NCBI GenBank assembly: GCA_963693315.1
Contig: OY856186.1
Location: 238,827,377 to 238,891,376 of the forward strand
DNA length: 64,000 nt
Direction of reading: 5' to 3'
DNA from: Diogma glabrata
Lineage: Eukaryota; Arthropoda; Insecta; Diptera; Cylindrotomidae
Positions 59,357-64,000 of this stretch are shown here, in pieces. How positions within the stretch are numbered: position 1 is the first letter of the stretch; each line of letters opens with the position of its first letter. The notes below the pieces were generated by a model. That model did not search any database, was not told the DNA's origin, and saw only the letters and a program-made list of their open reading frames with translations. Made by a program: the position numbers and the translations under genes.

Positions 59357-59475
59357 TATGATGCAAGGACGTAAAGCTAAAGATTTTGGCCGTATGTGGA
59401 GTTTACACCCACTTTAAGTCTAAAATAGCTTACGTCCGGTCATCATATACTATTTTTAATTCGCCGCCAGCAAAA
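59357..59475. repeat. short ACGT-type hairpin repeat, copy 2
   Basis: ATGATGCAAGGACGTAAAGC and AGCTTACGTCCGGTCATCAT form inverted ends about 90 bp apart, again followed by TATACTATTTTTAATTCGCC. Confidence 0.6.
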
Positions 59476-60230
59476 TATTTTTCAAAAAAATTGTTTATTC
59501 TAAATTAAAATTATAAATTTGCATAAATTTTTAAATAAAAATATGTGGAACAAGTAACATTTGACAAACTATTTGTTATTTTTTCCAAATTATTGTATAA
59601 CTATGACAACAAATTATAACAACTATTTTAATTGGATTATGAAATTTTAAATTTAAGGGTTGCTTTCATAAAAAATGTCTATTTTTTATAGAATTAAAAC
59701 AAACACAAATGTTTTTTACTTTTTTGGACGTAACTATGACATCAAAATATATGGTTAAAAAGTGACACTTTAAAGCCGCAAATCATAGTAGTAAAGTAAC
59801 ACTTTACTATGTAGGCGAATAAAATAGTTATTTATTGTACAAGGGAAAAAAGTAATAGATTTTACCTCGAGGTTGTGTTGTCTCCCGACGCGAAGCGGAG
59901 AGAGACAAAAAACCGAAAGCTAAAATTTAATATTTTCCCCGTGTATAATACATTATTTTTTCTGTGACTGGAAAAATATTAATATAATTATTGAAAAAAT
60001 AATATTGAAAAAATATTACAATATGTATATTCAACACACCATACGAACTTACCTCAAGAAAAAACTAAATGAATTAGTATGACTAGGTCAAGTTCCATCA
60101 AATTAGGTTGTCAATTTTTTTGAATAAAAACTTAAAATTAAGTTTTATTTTATTTGTCAAAACGAATTATAAACAGCAAGAAGAAAAAGGTATATCTTTT
60201 CATAACACCAAAATATTTATATATAATATC
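59476..60230. other. no gene; small hairpin at about 59880-59911
   Basis: AT-rich. CGC GAA GCG inside TCTCCCGACGCGAAGCGGAG is a GC-rich triloop hairpin that stands out from its surroundings. Confidence 0.4.
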
Positions 60231-60385
60231 ACGAGTCGTCAAATAATAGTCGATTATTTTTCATAAGCATTATTACGAATGTCATTTGAGCTCCCAAGTG
60301 CGCATAGCGCACGAGGGAAATTTTTAGCCTCAAATGGCATGAGTAGTAATGTTGAAAAATAATCGACTAACAATTTGGTGACGAG
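60231..60385. mobile_element. hairpin MITE-like element
   Basis: Left arm about 60234-60290 (CGTCAAATAATAGTCGATTA to CATTTGAG) and right arm 60329-60385 are imperfect reverse complements. At the apex is a perfect small hairpin, GTGCGC ATA GCGCAC (60298-60312). No coding sequence. Confidence 0.7.
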
Positions 60386-61310
60386 TTGTATTTAGCAGAC
60401 AATTTAACGAACAGAAATAGTAACATTATTTCATACAACATAATCATACATAATAAAATATTATTTCATCTTAGTAGGCGCATAAATGTTATAAATTTGT
60501 AATTTATTTTTGACAAATAAACATAAACATGCAATCATTTATGAATGAAAACGGACATTTTTACTATTGGCAAATTGCATGTTCACATAATTTTGTATGT
60601 GAATTTTTGTTTTAAATTAATATATTAAGTAGGCCGAAAATATTCGAAAATATTCGCTGTTCCTTCCCACCAGAGAAAAATAATCGATACAATTCGTTTT
60701 GATTTGTTAAAAAATAGTAAATGAAGCGTTTTTATTGGACCTTATCGAAACTTTATTTAGTGAGTTGAATTGTCATAAATATTCATAATATTCATCATTT
60801 ATGTGTATATATTCATGTGTATCTATACAAAAAAAGTATTTTATGAAAAGTGACATTTTTTTACCTGTCTACAGAGTAAAATGTGAAACTTTTTCCCGTC
60901 ACAGAAAAAACACTTTTATTCAATTGTGGTTATCAGTATAAATCAGTTATTCGATTAACATACATAGGTGTATCGATATTTATAATTCCTAAATCCTTTT
61001 TAGTTAAAAATTTGTTCATTTGCTTAGATCATAGATAGTTATTTGTCACTATGAAAAAAAATGATAAATTTTAGGACGAGTAAAAAGGTTGCGGTGTGAC
61101 GCAATAGCGGAGTACTGCAATTTTGCGAGTTCCAAAATCCATTTTTAACCCGAGTAAAACATTAGTCTTTTTTTTCCAACCGTTATTTAATCTTTAATTT
61201 AATAAAATTAGAAAATATTCAACATTTAAATTAAATTTAATTTACACCTCATAATATGTTATTATGGTTTTCCATGTTATTCACTGTTTGTGTGCTTTTG
61301 TCACCTTTGA
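60386..61310. other. no gene recognised
   Basis: AT-rich DNA; nothing identified. Confidence 0.45.
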
Positions 61311-61482
61311 ATTAAAATGCAATATTTAAAAAGATACTTTTTACTGTTTATTTTTAATTTTTTATTTTATTAATAATAATATAAACTTGCTTATAGTAAC
61401 AATTTGAATTTTATTTTATAGAATATCGATTTCGAGTTACGTCATCCTCAGTTCTTAAATTATTATTACAATTTTTGCTTAA
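61311..61482 (+). repeat. dispersed repeat C, copy 2
   Basis: Close relative of 8848-9018 in the same orientation; the last 60 bp are almost identical. Confidence 0.65.
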
Positions 61483-62089
61483 ACTATTACTTATATACTA
61501 TTTCAACTGCTATTTTTTATTATTATGTCATATATTTTGTTAGTTTTAGTGTTGATTTTATCATTTAAAATGTTGCTATTAGTTGCTATTAGTTGCGTTT
61601 AGTTGCACCTCATACTAAATCCAAGCAACCATTTCCATTTTTTGTCAAATAATAATAAATTTCCTATTCAAACTTTGATTTTTGTTTTGCATATAAATAT
61701 AAATTTGTTTAATTTATGTCCATGGACAAAAAATGAAAGTTTTTGGGACTGCTACCATGACAACTAGATGCAATACATGCATCTAGGTAGTTGTCATGGT
61801 AGACGCTAGATGCAATATTGATGCAATAATGCAATATTGCATTAGGAGGCATTAATTTTTTGTAAAATATACCCAAACAAAAGTGCAATTTTTTAACCGG
61901 TTGGAGAAAAAAGTAATTATTTTTTTTATAAACTATAACATAGCTATAATAGCTATAGTATAACTATAATTCATTCGATTTTTTGTTTTGGTGCGAGTAG
62001 CATCTATTTTTTTAACTTTAATTGGGATTAAATTAAATCATAAAGTTGTGTATTGTAAAATTCTAAAAATTATAATTGATTGTCTTTTA
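61483..62089. other. no gene; hairpin at 61749-61804
   Basis: CTACCATGACAACTA and its exact complement TAGTTGTCATGGTAG flank a short loop containing GATGCAATACATGCATC. Nearby GATGCAATATTG motifs repeat. Otherwise AT-rich. Confidence 0.5.
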
Positions 62090-62300
62090 ATAAAGTACCG
62101 TAAATTATTTCAATTTAATGTGAGCTATTTTGTAATGCTATTATAAAAACCTAATTGTCCATTATCATTTGTGAAGGATAGTTCGTGTAAAGTGTTAAGC
62201 AATCGAATCCTTGAACTGTAATAATAATGTCAAACTGCGCTATATGTAATGAAAAATTTGATCGTTCTTTAAAAAATGATAAAATTCAGTGTATCAAGTG
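62090..62300 (+). pseudogene. start of a LINE ORF1 with zinc-finger-type N-terminus, interrupted
   Basis: An ATG at 62227 opens a frame reading MSNCAICNEKFD and, further on, IQCIKC, with cysteine spacing like the first half of a PHD-type finger. Many insect APE-type LINEs start ORF1 this way. The frame runs straight into the poly(T) at 62301, the 3' end of the LINE on the opposite strand. The preceding 140 bp may be the 5' UTR. It could instead be a host exon. Confidence 0.5.
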
Positions 62301-64000
62301 TTTTTTTTTTTTTTTTTTTTTTTATTAATTAGTTAGACATGTTTAGCACACTAAATATGAAATATTCATTATTTAGACTCTTTGAATATCCGAAGATACC
62401 ATGTCAACTATAAAGGAATGGAAGGAATGGGGATATAGGGATAACTATACTAATTTTTTTTAAATGATAATGGACATTTTCTTTAAATGCCTGAGGAGAA
62501 AATTCATCGGGAAATACAGAGGAGGGCAATGAGTTCCATAATTTGGCCACTCTATTGAAATAGTCGTTTTGGAAGGACACAGTTCTACAACGAGGTATTT
62601 GTACAACAAATGGATGGGATAACTCGGCAGCTCTTGTTTGTCGATTATACTGCGCACACGATGGAAGAATATTTTGAATTTCCTTAGAGGAGAATTCGCT
62701 AAAGTTATATTTATAGTATATTGACAATTCAGCCACATTTCTTCTGTGCTGGAGTGAATCAAGCTGGTCCGTTAGTTCGGTATTACCAATCAACCGTATT
62801 GCTTTTCTCTGTACAGAGTCTAAACAATTTATTGTTGACTGACAAGCACCTCCCCAAACATGACAGCAGTACTCCATACATGGACGAATAAAGGACTTGA
62901 AGATTAGCAAAATTTGCTCGGGATTGAAATACTTTTTACATCGACTCAAGAATCCTAATTTTTGCATTGCAGATTTAGCGAGGTTGAACACATGTTTATT
63001 CCATTTCAGGTTATTTTGAATATCCACTCCAAGAAGTCTAACTGATTCAACCTCACGCAATTCCTCTTGGTTTATTTTAATAGGAAAATTTTTATGTCGC
63101 TCCATTCGTGAAAGACGGCATAATTTGGTTTTGGTTGGATTAAATGAAACGAGATTACGATCACCCCATTCCATTATACGCTCCAGATCTTTGTTGATGG
63201 AATCAATTAGCAACTCTCTATCAGTGGTAACTGCAGTATGAGATCGAAATTTAGGAGATGCATGTGATGCATGTAATGTGCTGTCATCAGCAAAACTATG
63301 GATTGGGTGCACTGTGGAAATAAGTAAGTCATTAATGTATAGAAGAAACAAGGTTGGTGAGAGTGCCGAACCTTGGGGAACCCCAGCATTGGTTGTGAAA
63401 ATATTGGATGTGATACCATCTAAATTAACATGAAATTGGCGACCTGTAAGAAAACTATGAATCCATGAGACAGTAAGATGGTCTATGCCATAAGATTTTA
63501 ATTTAGCTATAAGATTTTTATGCCACACTTTATCAAATGCTTTAGAAATGTCAAGTGAAATACTGAATGTTTCACCGTGGTTTTCCAGCGATTTGTTCCA
63601 GATATGGGATACGTAGGCTAACAGATCACATGTTGCATGACTTCTACGAAAACCATACTGCTTATCATCAATAATTTGCGACATTTCCAAATAATCTATC
63701 AAATTGTAGTTAACATATTTTTCAAATATTTTAGCTAAAACCGACAGAATTGCAATTGGTCTATAATTGTTAGGGTCTATCTTACTGCCTTTCTTTGATA
63801 TGGGTTGAACGCTGGCCAGCTTCCAAGAATCGGGAAATATTCCGGTTTTATAAGATAAATAGAAAATTTTTGTTAAAATTGGAGCTAGTTGCCTAGCAAA
63901 GTTTTTAAGAATGAGGGGTGGAATACCGTCTGGGCCAGTAGATTTGTTGATATTGATAGAAAGAAGCATTTTCCGTACAATATTGCAACGAAAAATAATT
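62301..64000 (-). mobile_element. LINE copy of a second APE-type family, runs off the window
   Basis: On the minus strand it ends in a short 3' UTR of about 80 bp and a poly(A) of 23 bases (plus-strand T run 62301-62323). The body is one open reverse transcriptase frame reaching the window edge. The tail differs from that of the LINE at 2680 and 24245, and the protein differs too, so this is another family. Confidence 0.92.
62404..64000 (-). CDS. LINE ORF2, reverse transcriptase and C-terminal part (partial)
   Basis: The frame is open from the window edge to a stop at 62402-62404, and it continues in frame upstream of the first ATG (63967-63969). Counting from that ATG: STGPDGIPPL at 10-19, NNYRPIAILSVLAKIFEK at 67-84, the catalytic SLDISKAFDKVW at 138-149, GVPQGSALSPTLFLLYIND at 196-214 and FADDSTL at 226-232. 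Then comes the cysteine-containing C-terminus (CMEYCCHVWGG, LDSVQRKAIRL, LDSLQHRRNVAELS). No stop or frameshift is seen over 531 codons. This part of the element is intact and may be recently active. The endonuclease lies outside the window. Confidence 0.93.
   Translation of the reverse strand, partial: IIFRCNIVRKMLLSININKSTGPDGIPPLILKNFARQLAPILTKIFYLSYKTGIFPDSWKLASVQPISKKGSKIDPNNYRPIAILSVLAKIFEKYVNYNLIDYLEMSQIIDDKQYGFRRSHATCDLLAYVSHIWNKSLENHGETFSISLDISKAFDKVWHKNLIAKLKSYGIDHLTVSWIHSFLTGRQFHVNLDGITSNIFTTNAGVPQGSALSPTLFLLYINDLLISTVHPIHSFADDSTLHASHASPKFRSHTAVTTDRELLIDSINKDLERIMEWGDRNLVSFNPTKTKLCRLSRMERHKNFPIKINQEELREVESVRLLGVDIQNNLKWNKHVFNLAKSAMQKLGFLSRCKKYFNPEQILLIFKSFIRPCMEYCCHVWGGACQSTINCLDSVQRKAIRLIGNTELTDQLDSLQHRRNVAELSIYYKYNFSEFSSKEIQNILPSCAQYNRQTRAAELSHPFVVQIPRCRTVSFQNDYFNRVAKLWNSLPSSVFPDEFSPQAFKENVHYHLKKISIVIPISPFLPFLYS

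Overview
This is an AT-rich eukaryotic window, almost certainly from an arthropod and most likely an insect, possibly a fly. The evidence is the mix of mobile elements: Ty3/gypsy elements primed by Leu-like and Ser-like tRNAs, an errantivirus-type envelope relic, APE-type (jockey/CR1-like) LINEs, a Penelope-like element, a ZMYM1-like hAT transposon, and many small hairpin elements. I cannot name the species. No complete host protein-coding gene, rRNA or intact tRNA is recognisable. The window is a transposon graveyard with one young insertion.

Layout. 1-2450: a SINE-like repeat (family A) and a satellite-like block. 2680-5575: a broken LINE (copy 1, + strand). 5630-10729: diverged dispersed repeats and plain AT-rich DNA. 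10730-17103: a nearly intact Ty3/gypsy element on the minus strand with two identical 678-bp LTRs, a 4-bp target duplication, a tRNA-Leu-type primer site, gag, a textbook -1 frameshift signal (slippery heptamer, 8-nt spacer, 9-bp stem-loop) and a complete pol. Its only visible defect is one base missing inside gag. 18868-23814: a tandem array of about 630-bp units between two long (TA)n tracts, followed by a large hairpin. A 200-N gap in the array is flanked by a 140-bp exact repeat, so it is probably an unmerged overlap. 24245-26051: a second, 5'-truncated copy of the LINE (minus). 26052-29386: an envelope gene of an insect endogenous retrovirus (minus), without gag-pol, split by an 1886-bp foldback-like insertion with a 10-bp target duplication.

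29390-35310: AT-rich DNA with several short inverted-repeat elements. 35316-42933: an old gypsy element (+ strand, 198-bp LTRs) that has been hit by a TIR element in its leader, by a palindromic element with two 369-bp arms, and by a 2557-bp hAT element with a perfect 8-bp duplication. 45055-46480: about 1.4 kb of the heptanucleotide TATCTGG. 48350-51060: Penelope-like fragments and an inverted, diverged copy of the 630-bp repeat family. 51775-53035: a cluster of direct and inverted copies of another foldback-type sequence. 53035-62160: mostly featureless DNA with dispersed repeats and small hairpins. 62160-64000: a LINE with an open reading frame running off the window edge, inserted by its poly(A) end into what looks like the start of another LINE's ORF1 (a zinc-finger-type start).

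The elements interact in two ways. They nest inside each other, which gives a relative order of insertion. A SINE-like family (four copies: 443, 27690, 44540 and 54715) carries the same 3' tail as the LINE at 2680 and 24245, the usual sign of a non-autonomous element mobilised by that LINE. I found no convincing new biological system. The most useful leads are the SINE/LINE tail pair, the gypsy element with its frameshift signal and SAP-type gag, the foldback insertion in env, and the tandem-array family.
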